DNA of 64,000 bases. Source: Achromobacter marplatensis (GTDB lineage Bacteria; Pseudomonadota; Gammaproteobacteria; Burkholderiales; Burkholderiaceae_B). Each line of letters begins with the position of its first letter. Within the stretch, counting starts at the first letter, position 1. Shown one piece after another: positions 31,917 through 40,300 of this stretch. The translations under genes and the position numbers were made by a program. Location of the stretch: contig NZ_NJIG01000022.1 in NCBI RefSeq assembly GCF_002209535.1, forward strand, positions 17,719 to 81,718. The letters are read 5' to 3'. The notes under the pieces were generated by a model that was given only the letters and a program-made list of their open reading frames with translations, was not told the origin of the DNA and did not search any database.

Positions 31917-32903
31917 ATGCGAATGAATCGCCGCCACGCCCTGGGCGCGCTTGCCGCGCTGCCCCTGATGTCCCGTCCCGTCTGGGCCCAAAGCACCTTC
32001 CCCACGCGCTCCGTGCGGCTGCTGGTGGGCTTTGCGCCCGGCGGCCTGACCGACATCGCCGCCCGCGCGCTGGCCGAACGCATGGGCAAGACGCTGAAGC
32101 AGACCGTGGTCGTCGAAAACCGCCCGGGGGGCCAGGCCATCATCGCGACGGTGGCCGTGGCGCGCGCCGAGCCGGATGGCTATACGCTGGGATTCGCCGG
32201 CACCAACGGCATGATCCTGAACCCCTTGCTGTACAACAACCTGCCGTACCAGCAGTCGGACTTCAAGCAACTGGGATCGATGGGCAAGTCGCCCATGCTG
32301 TTGATCGTGCACCCCGCGCTGGGCGTGAAGAACGTGCAGGAATTCATCGCGCTGGCCAAGAAGAAGCCGGGCGACATCACCTGCGCCCATGCCGGGCGTG
32401 GCGTCATCAACCACCTGGCGCTGCTGCATTTCCAGTCCAAGACCGGCACCCAGTTTCAGGACGTGCCGTACAAGGGCAGCGGCCCCGCGCTGCTGGACCT
32501 GATGGCCGGCACGGTGCAAAGCACGTTCGACTTCCCCACCTCCGCGCTGGCCAATATCAAGTCGGGCAAGCTGCAGGTGTTGGCGGTGACCGCCGACAAG
32601 CGGCTGTCCAGCCTGCCTGACGTGCCCACCATGAAAGAGGCCGGCGTGGACGACTTCGAGCTCTACACCCGCATGATGATCTCGGGCCCCGCCGCCATGC
32701 CGGCGGAAGTGGTGAAAGTGCTGGAGAACGCGGTGCGCGAAGGCACGCGGGACCCCAGCCTGGTGCAGCAGTTCGCCGAACAGGGCGTGGCGGTGGAGTT
32801 CACGTCGTCCGCCGATCTGGACAAGGTGATTGCCGACGAATCCGCCATGTGGGCCCAGGTCATCAAGGCCAACGGCGTACCCAAGACCGATCTGAAAGCG
32901 TAA
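31917..32903 (+). CDS. Bug/TctC-type solute-binding protein
   Basis: A 328-residue periplasmic Bug receptor. I start at ATG 31917 (MRMNRRHALGALAALPLMS), with GGAG seven bases upstream, not the upstream ATG at 31863. The RRHALG signal may use the Tat route; cleavage is near WAQS. Family marks: VRLLVGFAPGGLTDIAARALAE, VVENRPGGQAIIATVAVARAEPDGYTLG, DVPYKGSGPALLDLMAGTV and LPDVPTMKEAG. It is followed after 9 bp by a BAAT-like hydrolase, so uptake and processing of the same acyl compound is likely, though the ligand is unknown. Confidence 0.93.
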   Translation: MRMNRRHALGALAALPLMSRPVWAQSTFPTRSVRLLVGFAPGGLTDIAARALAERMGKTLKQTVVVENRPGGQAIIATVAVARAEPDGYTLGFAGTNGMILNPLLYNNLPYQQSDFKQLGSMGKSPMLLIVHPALGVKNVQEFIALAKKKPGDITCAHAGRGVINHLALLHFQSKTGTQFQDVPYKGSGPALLDLMAGTVQSTFDFPTSALANIKSGKLQVLAVTADKRLSSLPDVPTMKEAGVDDFELYTRMMISGPAAMPAEVVKVLENAVREGTRDPSLVQQFAEQGVAVEFTSSADLDKVIADESAMWAQVIKANGVPKTDLKA

Positions 32904-32912
32904 GGACACCCC

Positions 32913-34208
32913 GTGACTGAACAAGCCCGCATCACCGTCAATCCCGAATTCGCGCTGATCGACGTCGCTCGCGACATCCGCATCGACGGCTTTCCGGCCT
33001 ACGCCTTCATCACCGTCACCGCCACCATGCAGATGTGTGGCGCCCCATGGCGCTCGCAAGCCGTCTTCGTGGCCGGCCACGACGGCAGCCTGGACTTGGG
33101 GCGCGACAGCCCCGTCTCGGGCAGCTATGCCGAACCCTCAGCGATGGGCATCGTGTGGTCGATGGTGTGCGAAGACATGAGCCGCGTGGTGTTTCCACCC
33201 GATCGCACGGATCCCCTGGTCATCCAGATCGAAGCGACCGACGGCAGCCACGTCGCCTCGGCGCGGCTGGTGCAGGAATTCCTGGAAGAGGGCGTGACCC
33301 ATCGCGCGGTGCGCGAACAGGTCGGCGGCATGACGGTATCGGGCGAACTCTATACGCCGGCCGGCCCCGGTCCGCATCCGCTGGTGATCTACATGAACGG
33401 TTCGTCGGGCGGCGTGAATGCGCCGCGCGCCGCGCTCTTCGCCGCCCGCGGATTCCAGTGCCTGGCCCTGGCCATCTTCAACTACGAAGGCCGGCCCAAG
33501 TACCTGAACGACATGCCGCTGGAGTATTTCCAGCACGTGCTGCAGTGGGCACGCGCCGAACTGGCGCCGCGCGACGGCTTTGTCGCGTTGTCCGGCATCA
33601 GCCGGGGCGGCGAGACCTCGCTGCTGGTGGCCTCGCACTATCCGGAACTGGTCAGTGCGGTCGTGGCTTATGTGCCGTCGCCCGTCACGCATGGCGTGGT
33701 CAGCGCTGGCGCGCCCGGGACGGGGCGCAATGCGCAGGTCTGGACGCAGGGCGGCGAACCGTTGCCGCATCTATGGCAAGACAACGCCATCGCGGATTGG
33801 GAAGCGGCCTACGCGTCGGAACCGCCATACCGGCAGACCCACGCATTCCTGAGCGCTACCCGTGACAGCGCCGCATTCGAACGCGCGCGCATCCCGGTTG
33901 AAAACTATCCCGGCCCGGTCATGCTGGTCAGCGCGTCCGACGACGGCTTCTGGCCCAGCACCGCTTATTCAGAAATCGTGATGCGGCAGCGCCAGTCGCA
34001 CGGCCTGCCCACCTTCCATCATGTGTGCATGGGGGCGGGGCACCACGTGCACTATCCCTACTTGCCGGCCACACTGATCAGCAAGCCGCATGCGATGTCG
34101 GGACTGCTGCTGGACGCGGGGGGCACGCCCGCCGCGAATGCGGCGGGCAACGAGGGCTCTTACATGGCGGTGCTGGAATTCTTGGGCAGGGCCGCCGGCA
34201 TTTCGTAG
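32913..34208 (+). CDS. Acyl-CoA thioesterase/BAAT-like hydrolase
   Basis: A 431-residue protein with the two-domain layout of acyl-CoA thioester hydrolases and bile-acid-CoA:amino-acid acyltransferases. An N-terminal beta-sandwich (~1-130, with VARDIRIDGFPAYAFITVTATM) precedes an alpha/beta hydrolase. The nucleophile lies in LSGISRGGETSL (~232), the acid in LVSASDDGFWPS (~335) and the His in GAGHHVHYPY (~375). Human relatives use Cys in place of Ser at the elbow; Ser here suggests hydrolysis over transfer. Start is GTG 32913 with AAGGA upstream. It forms an operon with the Bug receptor just upstream. Confidence 0.85.
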   Translation: MTEQARITVNPEFALIDVARDIRIDGFPAYAFITVTATMQMCGAPWRSQAVFVAGHDGSLDLGRDSPVSGSYAEPSAMGIVWSMVCEDMSRVVFPPDRTDPLVIQIEATDGSHVASARLVQEFLEEGVTHRAVREQVGGMTVSGELYTPAGPGPHPLVIYMNGSSGGVNAPRAALFAARGFQCLALAIFNYEGRPKYLNDMPLEYFQHVLQWARAELAPRDGFVALSGISRGGETSLLVASHYPELVSAVVAYVPSPVTHGVVSAGAPGTGRNAQVWTQGGEPLPHLWQDNAIADWEAAYASEPPYRQTHAFLSATRDSAAFERARIPVENYPGPVMLVSASDDGFWPSTAYSEIVMRQRQSHGLPTFHHVCMGAGHHVHYPYLPATLISKPHAMSGLLLDAGGTPAANAAGNEGSYMAVLEFLGRAAGIS

Positions 34209-34269
34209 GATGGGTGGAGCGCGTGCCGTCTCCAGCAAGAACGCAGGAGCTTAGCGCGCGCAACCCATC
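34204..34269. repeat. Third copy of the 66-bp REP-like repeat
   Basis: Begins CGTAGGATGGGTGGAGCGCG and ends AGCGCGCGCAACCCATC, the same ends and length as the two units at 16879-17058. It overlaps the last codon of the BAAT-like gene (stop TAG at 34206-34208 lies within the repeat). The repeat therefore supplies the stop codon. Confidence 0.85.
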
Positions 34270-34318
34270 ACATCTGCCGCTGCGATGTGCGCCTTGACGG
34301 GGGCAGCCCTCACCGCTT

Positions 34319-35620
34319 TTATTCTTCGCTCGTCCATTCCACCTGCACGCCCAGGCTGCGCAGATTTTCCACGAACTGCGGATGCGCCCGGCGGATCGGG
34401 GTCGCGTTGCGGATTTCGGAGCGGCCCTTGATGCTGCTGGCCACCATGAACAGGGCGATGGCCACGCGGATGATGTAGGGGCTTTCGACCACCGCCGGCG
34501 TCAGTGGATTGCCGCCGAACGTCACGACGCGGTGCGGGTCCGACGAAAACACGTGCGCGCCGAACTTCGACAATTCGCCTGTCCAGCCCAGGGCGCCGTC
34601 GTAGACCTTGTTCCAGAACATCGCGTTGCCCTCGGCGCACACGCCCAGCGCGATGAAGATTGGCAGCAGGTCCACCGGGAAATACGGCCACGGCGCCGCT
34701 TCCACCTTGGTCAGCACATTGCTGGTGAAGGGCGTTTGCACCTTCAGCGGGCCCGAACGCAGTGCGCGCGACCAGCCGTCCTTGTGTTCGATCTGCACGC
34801 CGAACTTGGCGAACGTGCGGTCGATCAGCGGGAAATTGCCCGGCGTGCGGTTGCGCACCACGACGTCGCCGCCCGTGATTGCGCCCAGCGCCAGGAACGT
34901 GGTGATTTCGTGGAAGTCTTCTTCAAACGTGAACTCGCCGCCACCCAGGCGCGTGCCGCCGCGCACTGTCAGGCGGGACGTGCCGATACCGTCGATATCG
35001 GCGCCCATCATCGTCATGAAACGGCAGAATTCCTGCACGTGCGGCTCGGAAGCGGCGTTGGTCAGCGACGATTCGCCTTCGGCGGCCGCCGCGCACAGCA
35101 CGAAGTTCTCGGTCGTGGTGACCGACGCGTAGTCCAGCCAATGATGGGTGGGCTTGAGCGCGCCGCTGCTGCGCACCAGCAAGGACCCGCTTGCGCGCTC
35201 GACCTCGCCGCCAAACGAACGGAAGATCTCCACGTGCGGGTCGATCTCGCGCACCCCCAGCGTGCAGCCCTTCACGTTGTCTTCCAGCCGCGCCACGCCA
35301 AAGCGGGCCAGGAGCGGCGGCACCAGCATGATGGATGACCGCATTTCTTCCGGCAGGCGGTGGGCGGCGGCGTCGAACTGGGTGTGCTTGTGGTGCAGAT
35401 CCAGCGTGCGGGTGGTCTCATCCAGCCGGACTTCGCTGCCCAGCGTGCGGAAGATGTCCAGGATCTTGCGCACGTCCGTGATGTCCGGGACCCCATGCAG
35501 CTTCAACGGCTGATCTGTCAGCAGCGTGGCGCACAGAATGGGAAGCACGGCGTTTTTGTTGGCTGAAGGAATGACGCGGCCGCGCAGGGGCGTGCCACCG
35601 TGGACGATGAGGTTGGACAT
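34319..35620 (-). CDS. murA: MurA-family UDP-GlcNAc 1-carboxyvinyltransferase
   Basis: A 433-residue enolpyruvyl transferase of the EPSP synthase/MurA family, which in cell-wall synthesis transfers enolpyruvate to UDP-GlcNAc. It starts SNLIVHGGTPLRGRVIPSANKNAVLPIL, with the conserved Lys-Asn of the active site. The catalytic Cys (fosfomycin target in MurA) is in KGCTLGVREID. The segment after it (REIDPHVEIF) differs from the usual RPVDLH, and the MLVPPLLARFG stretch differs from the usual MGPLLAR. The gene stands alone, whereas the housekeeping murA of related bacteria lies near his genes. It may be a second, divergent MurA. The ATG at 35620 has no clear ribosome site. Confidence 0.8.
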   Translation of the reverse strand: MSNLIVHGGTPLRGRVIPSANKNAVLPILCATLLTDQPLKLHGVPDITDVRKILDIFRTLGSEVRLDETTRTLDLHHKHTQFDAAAHRLPEEMRSSIMLVPPLLARFGVARLEDNVKGCTLGVREIDPHVEIFRSFGGEVERASGSLLVRSSGALKPTHHWLDYASVTTTENFVLCAAAAEGESSLTNAASEPHVQEFCRFMTMMGADIDGIGTSRLTVRGGTRLGGGEFTFEEDFHEITTFLALGAITGGDVVVRNRTPGNFPLIDRTFAKFGVQIEHKDGWSRALRSGPLKVQTPFTSNVLTKVEAAPWPYFPVDLLPIFIALGVCAEGNAMFWNKVYDGALGWTGELSKFGAHVFSSDPHRVVTFGGNPLTPAVVESPYIIRVAIALFMVASSIKGRSEIRNATPIRRAHPQFVENLRSLGVQVEWTSEE

Positions 35621-35755
35621 GGGGAGAAAGGCGGCCGGAGTGAAAAAAGAGAGGGGAGCGCGGGGAATTGTACTGGCGTCGCCCGGGCGGGGGCCGGCCC
35701 CCGGGCGACAAAACGTTTCAATCTGCAATTTAATGCCTGCCCGGGCCGACCTCGG

Positions 35756-36976
35756 TCAATGTCCGACGACGACCGCACCCGAACTGCGCAGCCCGGGCCG
35801 GAACGCGTAAGCGTGGCCCGACGACGCAATCATGATCGCAACACCCGCCAGGATTACCAGGGCCCACGGGAATGCGCCTGCGCCCCACACGTCAAGCAAC
35901 ATGCCGCCCACCACGCCCGCACCGGCAATCGCCCCATTCCAGGCGACGACATTCATGGACAGCGCCACGTCGGCGCCGCGTCCGGCCGCGTCGGCCAGCG
36001 CCGTCTGCAGCAGCGTGGCCGCGCCGCCAAAGCTGATTCCCCACACCGCGATTCCCACGTAGATCACGGTCGGGTTTGCCGGCACCAGGCCAAACGCAAG
36101 CGCGGTGGCGCCAAACGCGGCCAGGCTGGCCAGCACCGTCGAACGCAAGTGGCGGTCAACCAGCTTGCCCGTGATCCAGATGCCGACAAGCGCGGACGCC
36201 CCAAATATGAACAGCACCAGGTCCACCCGCGCGCCCAGTCCGGCAGGCGCGACAAAGGGCGCGATGTAGGTGTAGAGGATGTTGTGGGCCAGCATCCACG
36301 CGATGACGACGGCCAGCACGCGCCGCACGCCAGGCGTCGTGAAGACGCGGCGCAGCGGCATTCGCTCATGGGCGGACTGGCCGGGGTAGTCGGGCACCTT
36401 GGCCAGCACCCACGCGATCAGCACCAGCGTCAATCCGGACATGATCCAGAACGCCGCGCGCCAGCCCACCGCGGATCCCAGCAAGGTGCCCAGCGGCACG
36501 CCCAGGGACAAGGCGATGGGTGTGCCCACCATGGCAAGCGCCATCGCTTGGCCTTGCTGGTAGGGGGCGACCATGCGCCGCGCATAACCGGCCAGCAGAC
36601 TCCAGGCCAGCCCCGCCGCCACGCCCGCAAAGAATCGCGCCACCAGGGTCACCCCGTAATGGGATGACAGGGCCGTGGCCGAATTGAAGACCAGGAAGCC
36701 GACGATGGTCAGCAGCAGGACGTTGCGGCGCCGCCAACCGCGGGTGGCGATCGTCAGCGGAATGGCCGCCAGCAGCGAACCAAGCGCATAGGCGGTGACC
36801 ATCTGGCCGGCCAGCGACGCGCTGACATCCAGCCCGTCGCTGATCTGCGGCAGCAGTCCGGCGGGCAAGGTCTCGGTGACGATACAGATAAAGCCGGTCA
36901 TCGCCAGCGCCAGCAGGGCAGAGACGGGCAGGCGGTCGGAGGCGGGCTGTCCGGCCTGAGCGGAAAAGTGGCTCAC
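35756..36976 (-). CDS. MFS transporter (DHA1/AraJ-like)
   Basis: A 406-residue, 12-helix major facilitator of the DHA1 branch. The N-terminus carries FICIVTETLPAGLLPQISDGL, characteristic of AraJ/PbuE-like exporters, followed by ASLAGQMVTAYALGSLLAAIPL and the loop TRGWRRRNVLL. Helix 4-5 shows RFFAGVAAGLAWSLLAGYARR and GTPIALSLGVPLGTLLG (motif C, an antiporter mark). I start at GTG 36976 with AAGGA eight bases upstream; longer starts lack support. It is divergent from a TetR gene that probably represses it. The transported compound is unknown. Confidence 0.88.
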   Translation of the reverse strand: MSHFSAQAGQPASDRLPVSALLALAMTGFICIVTETLPAGLLPQISDGLDVSASLAGQMVTAYALGSLLAAIPLTIATRGWRRRNVLLLTIVGFLVFNSATALSSHYGVTLVARFFAGVAAGLAWSLLAGYARRMVAPYQQGQAMALAMVGTPIALSLGVPLGTLLGSAVGWRAAFWIMSGLTLVLIAWVLAKVPDYPGQSAHERMPLRRVFTTPGVRRVLAVVIAWMLAHNILYTYIAPFVAPAGLGARVDLVLFIFGASALVGIWITGKLVDRHLRSTVLASLAAFGATALAFGLVPANPTVIYVGIAVWGISFGGAATLLQTALADAAGRGADVALSMNVVAWNGAIAGAGVVGGMLLDVWGAGAFPWALVILAGVAIMIASSGHAYAFRPGLRSSGAVVVGH

Positions 36977-37059
36977 ACAAAAATCCTTTTGAAGATGAAT
37001 CGGGACCGATCGGGCAGACGGGCGGACGGCTGACCGTCGGCAATGCCTCACCATTTATA

Positions 37060-37071
37060 TATCGATCGGTA
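37060..37071. promoter_or_regulatory. TATCGATCGGTA near-palindrome, probable TetR operator
   Basis: A 12-bp dyad (one symmetric mismatch pair) in the 175-bp divergent region between the MFS and TetR genes. A related GTATCGAGTAG lies 40 bp nearer the TetR gene (37112-37122). Position between regulator and pump suggests shared control. Confidence 0.5.
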
Positions 37072-37151
37072 CAAATGTAGGGTGCGAGCCAACGCGTTGT
37101 CAACGACTTTTGTATCGAGTAGTATGGATGTCGTGATCTAAGGAGTCTGAT

Positions 37152-37769
37152 ATGGCGCAGATGGGCCGGCCGCGCGCGTTTGATCGTGACCAGGCGATCG
37201 ACCAGGCGTTGCATCTATTCTGGGAGCAGGGCTACGAATCCACGTCGTTGAGCCAACTGAAAGCCGGCATTGGCGGCGGCATTTCCGCGCCAAGCTTCTA
37301 TGCAGCCTTCGGATCGAAAGAGGCCTTGTTTCAAGAGACCGTGCAGCGCTATCTGGAAACCTATGCGCTGGTCACGGAATGCCTGTGGGACGACGCCATG
37401 CCCGCCCGCGATGCGGTCGAACTGGCGTTGCGCCAATCGTCGAAGATGCAGTGCGAGCGGGGGCATCCCAAGGGCTGCATGGTGGCGCTGGCCGTCATGA
37501 GCGCACCGACGCCCGAGCACGCGGACGTGACCAAACCGCTGACGGCCTCACGCCAACGCACCCGCGCGGGCTTCGTCCATTGCGTGGAACGCGGCATCGC
37601 CAGTGGCGAGTTGTCCGCCACGACGGACGCCCGGTCCCTGGCGTGCGTGTTTGACGGGTTCCTGGTGGGAGTGTCCACGCTGGCGCGCGATGGTGTCCGC
37701 TATCCCACCTTCGACGCCGCGATCACGCAGCTGATGGCGATCTGGGACGCCTCGCGCAGCCAGGCATAA
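37152..37769 (+). CDS. TetR-family transcriptional regulator
   Basis: A 205-residue TetR-type repressor. The N-terminal helix-turn-helix spans ~8-52: FDRDQAIDQALHLFWEQGYE, then TSLSQLKAGIGGGISAPSFYAAFGSKEALF. The remaining all-helical ligand domain contains RGHPKGCMVALAVMSAPTPE, similar to the AcrR/YxaF-like TetR_C group where a conserved GC..A element is seen. The AAGGAG ribosome site is six bases before the ATG. It is divergent from an MFS exporter gene, its likely target. Confidence 0.9.
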   Translation: MAQMGRPRAFDRDQAIDQALHLFWEQGYESTSLSQLKAGIGGGISAPSFYAAFGSKEALFQETVQRYLETYALVTECLWDDAMPARDAVELALRQSSKMQCERGHPKGCMVALAVMSAPTPEHADVTKPLTASRQRTRAGFVHCVERGIASGELSATTDARSLACVFDGFLVGVSTLARDGVRYPTFDAAITQLMAIWDASRSQA

Positions 37770-37813
37770 GCGCTGGCGGGGCTGCAGTCAGGCTTGGGGG
37801 TGCCAGTTGCCGG

Positions 37814-38518
37814 CTAGACGTTGCGCTCGGCCTGTCCGATCAGCGTCAGGAAGAACGTTCGCCGCAGGGTGAATCCCAGGCGTTCGTACAACGCGATGGC
37901 ATTCTGGTTGCTGCCCAGCACATGCAGGAACGGCGTGTCGCCGCGCTCTTGGATGCTGGCCTGCAACCGTTTGATGAGCCGGGCGGCGATGCCCTTGCCG
38001 CGCCAGGCCGGATCCACGCAGACCGCGCTGATCTCGACATGTCCTTCCGGGCGCATCCGTTCGCCCGCCATTGCGATCAGGCGTCCTTGATTCCGAATGC
38101 CGATGTAGCGCCCCATTTCGTGGGTGCGCTTGCAGAACGGGCCGGGTTTGGTCGCTTGGGTCAGTTCCAGCATGTCTGCCGCATCGTCACTGCCCAGGAG
38201 GGCGATGTCCGGGGCATCATCGGCGGCGGAAGCAGCGGCCGTCGCCGTCATTTGGTGCAGCACGCCAATCGGCTGGGTACGAAACCGGGCCTCTGGCGTG
38301 ATCGGCCCCGCGGCCAGGATGGCGACCTGTTCGCCGGCCGGCAAAAGCTGCGCCAGCGCCTCCCAGGCCGGCGCGGCGTCAGACGCCAGGGCTGCGAACG
38401 GTGCGACGTCGGACAGGTAGCGGCAGGCCAGGCCATCGCCTTGACGCAGATGGGCGTGCGCCAAGGTCAAGGCGTTCCACACGGGGTTGTCGAGCGGATG
38501 GGAGGGGGAGGTATTCAT
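37814..38518 (-). CDS. GNAT-family acetyltransferase (FR47-like)
   Basis: A 234-residue N-acetyltransferase. The acetyl-CoA fold is in the C-terminal half: GRLIAMAGERMRPEGHVEISAV, CVDPAWRGKGIAARLIKRL (the Q/RxxGxG/A pyrophosphate loop, ~165-180) and GSNQNAIALYERLGFTLRRTF. The N-terminal ~100 residues are the usual FR47-type companion domain. I start at the ATG ending at 38518 with GGAA upstream; an ATG further upstream is less likely. It is divergent from a GlxA-type regulator. The acceptor substrate is unknown. Confidence 0.87.
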   Translation of the reverse strand: MNTSPSHPLDNPVWNALTLAHAHLRQGDGLACRYLSDVAPFAALASDAAPAWEALAQLLPAGEQVAILAAGPITPEARFRTQPIGVLHQMTATAAASAADDAPDIALLGSDDAADMLELTQATKPGPFCKRTHEMGRYIGIRNQGRLIAMAGERMRPEGHVEISAVCVDPAWRGKGIAARLIKRLQASIQERGDTPFLHVLGSNQNAIALYERLGFTLRRTFFLTLIGQAERNV

Positions 38519-38588
38519 GCGGATTCCGGTAGTTGGCGCCAGATGCGTCACGGGCCCTACTGTAGACAGGAATCGACATCGGCTCTAT

Positions 38589-38616
38589 TGTCGTAAATGA
38601 CATTTTTAGAGTCATT
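38589..38616. promoter_or_regulatory. Overlapping inverted repeats upstream of the GlxA-type gene
   Basis: TGTC-N6-GACA (38589-38602) overlaps AATGAC-N9-GTCATT (38596-38616). Together they form a compact dyad set ending seven bases before the start of the AraC-type gene and lying in its divergent promoter with the GNAT gene. Candidate operator, possibly autoregulatory. Confidence 0.45.
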
Positions 38617-38622
38617 CCCGCC

Positions 38623-39585
38623 ATGAAAATTTCCGTTTTGGCCCTGGAGGGCTGTTTCGACACCGGCCTGTCGGCGATTCTTGACGCATTCACCACCGCC
38701 AACGAGCTGGCTGCGTTGGAGCGGCCCGCCGAAGGGCAGCCTTTCGACATCAAGGTGGTGGGCGTACGCCCCGATGTGCGCACGGGGTTGGGCATGCGCG
38801 TTCCCGTGCAGGCTGTTGCCGACGTGGGCAAGCCCGACTGGCTGGTCATGCCGGCCATTGCCACCAAAATGCCGGAACAGCTGCTGCCGGCGCTGGCCCG
38901 CCCCGACGTGGCGGATGCCATGGCGTTGCTGCGCGATAGCCACGCCCGTGGCGTGCAAATCGCGGCCGCATGCATCGGCACGTTCGTGCTGGCGGAATCG
39001 GGGTTATTGAATGGCCACGAGGCCACCACCTCCTGGTGGCTGGCGCCGCTGTTTCGCCAGCGCTATCCCGACGTGCGGCTGGACAGCACGCGCATGATGG
39101 TGCCCTCGGGTGAATTCACCACGGCGGGCGCCGCCATGGGGCACCTGGACCTGGCGCTGTGGCTCTTGAACCAGGCCAGCCCGGCCCTGGCGTCCGTGGT
39201 CGTCCGCTATCTGTTGGTGGACGCCCGGCCATCGCAAGCGCCGTACATGATTCCCGACCATCTGGCACGCGCGGACCCGTTGGTCGAACGTTTTGAACAT
39301 TGGGCAAGAGGGCGCCTGGCCGAAGGTTTTTCGCTGGATGCCGCCGCCGCGGCATTGGCGACCAGCACGCGCACGCTGCAGCGCCGAATCGAAGCCGTGC
39401 TGGGCAAATCGCCCTTGTCGTATTTCCAGGACCTGCGCGTGGAGCGCGCCGTTCACCTGTTGCGCACCAGCAAGCTGAACATCGAGGCAATCGCGGCCGA
39501 AGTCGGCTACGGCGACGGCGCAACGTTGCGCACGTTGCTGCGCCGCCGCTTGGGACGCGGAGTGCGGGAACTGCGCGGCGCGTGA
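38623..39585 (+). CDS. GlxA-like AraC-family regulator with DJ-1/PfpI domain
   Basis: A 320-residue regulator. The N-terminal ~170 residues have the DJ-1/PfpI fold (ISVLALEGCFDTGLSAILDAF, AAACIGTFVLAESGLL with the nucleophile-elbow Cys). The C-terminal ~100 are a double AraC helix-turn-helix: GFSLDAAAAALATSTRTLQRRI and LNIEAIAAEVGYGDGATLRTLLRR. Members of this group include regulators of carnitine and glycine-betaine use, though many are unassigned. It is divergent from a GNAT acetyltransferase and precedes a convergent AhpD-like gene. Confidence 0.9.
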   Translation: MKISVLALEGCFDTGLSAILDAFTTANELAALERPAEGQPFDIKVVGVRPDVRTGLGMRVPVQAVADVGKPDWLVMPAIATKMPEQLLPALARPDVADAMALLRDSHARGVQIAAACIGTFVLAESGLLNGHEATTSWWLAPLFRQRYPDVRLDSTRMMVPSGEFTTAGAAMGHLDLALWLLNQASPALASVVVRYLLVDARPSQAPYMIPDHLARADPLVERFEHWARGRLAEGFSLDAAAAALATSTRTLQRRIEAVLGKSPLSYFQDLRVERAVHLLRTSKLNIEAIAAEVGYGDGATLRTLLRRRLGRGVRELRGA

Positions 39586-39632
39586 TCCTGGCACGGCAAG
39601 CCGGCGGACCACGCCCGCGTCCCGCCATGCGC

Positions 39633-40178
39633 TTACGCCGCGCGGCGCAGCTTCACACCGGGAAAGTCCACGGGCACCGCAAACGCCACGTTCACATAGT
39701 TCGTGAACAGGTTCAGCGCCACATGCGCCAGGATTTCGACGATGGCTTCGTCGTTGAAGCCCGCGGCGCGCACGGCTTGCACGTCCGCCTGGCTGACCTG
39801 TCCACGAGCCTCCACCAGCTGCAACGCAAAGCGCAAGGCGGCGGCCGTCTTGGGGTCGGTCGCTTGGCCGGCCTGGGCCGCCGACATCTCTTCTGCGCTG
39901 GCGCCGGCCTTGCGGCCCAGCGCCGTGTGGGCGGCCAGGCAATATTCGCAGGCATTGCGGTCGGCCACGGCCACGGCAATCTGTTCGCCCAGCTTGGCCG
40001 GGATAACGCCGCCACCCAAGGCGCCGAACGCGCCCCACATGCTTTGCAGCGCGGCGGGCGAATTGGCCACGGCCTTGAACATGTTGGGCGTTGCGCCAAA
40101 GGCGCCGTGGATTTGGGTCAGCAGGGCTGCGCGATCGGCGGTGGTGTTGCTGGAATCGATGAGGGATACGCGGGTCAT
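39633..40178 (-). CDS. Carboxymuconolactone decarboxylase/AhpD-family protein
   Basis: A 181-residue protein of the AhpD-like peroxidase fold. The redox motif is CEYCLAAHTALGR near residue 83 (Cys-x2-Cys-x3-His), as in AhpD and YciW-type peroxidase-related enzymes. Upstream ANSPAALQSMWGAFGAL and downstream NDEAIVEILAHVALNLFTNYVNVAF are family-typical. I start at the ATG ending at 40178 with AGGAGT seven bases upstream. It is divergent from a cupin-AraC regulator that probably controls it, suggesting a role against peroxides or reactive electrophiles. Confidence 0.9.
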   Translation of the reverse strand: MTRVSLIDSSNTTADRAALLTQIHGAFGATPNMFKAVANSPAALQSMWGAFGALGGGVIPAKLGEQIAVAVADRNACEYCLAAHTALGRKAGASAEEMSAAQAGQATDPKTAAALRFALQLVEARGQVSQADVQAVRAAGFNDEAIVEILAHVALNLFTNYVNVAFAVPVDFPGVKLRRAA

Positions 40179-40300
40179 GGTCATTACTCCTGTCTGGGTA
40201 GGGGACGCCGCCGGGTAGTGGCGGGTGAAGGGAATCGTACGTACCATTCCTGGATGTATGGGGTTGTTATGTCCATAAAACATGTCCTATAGTCCAATCC

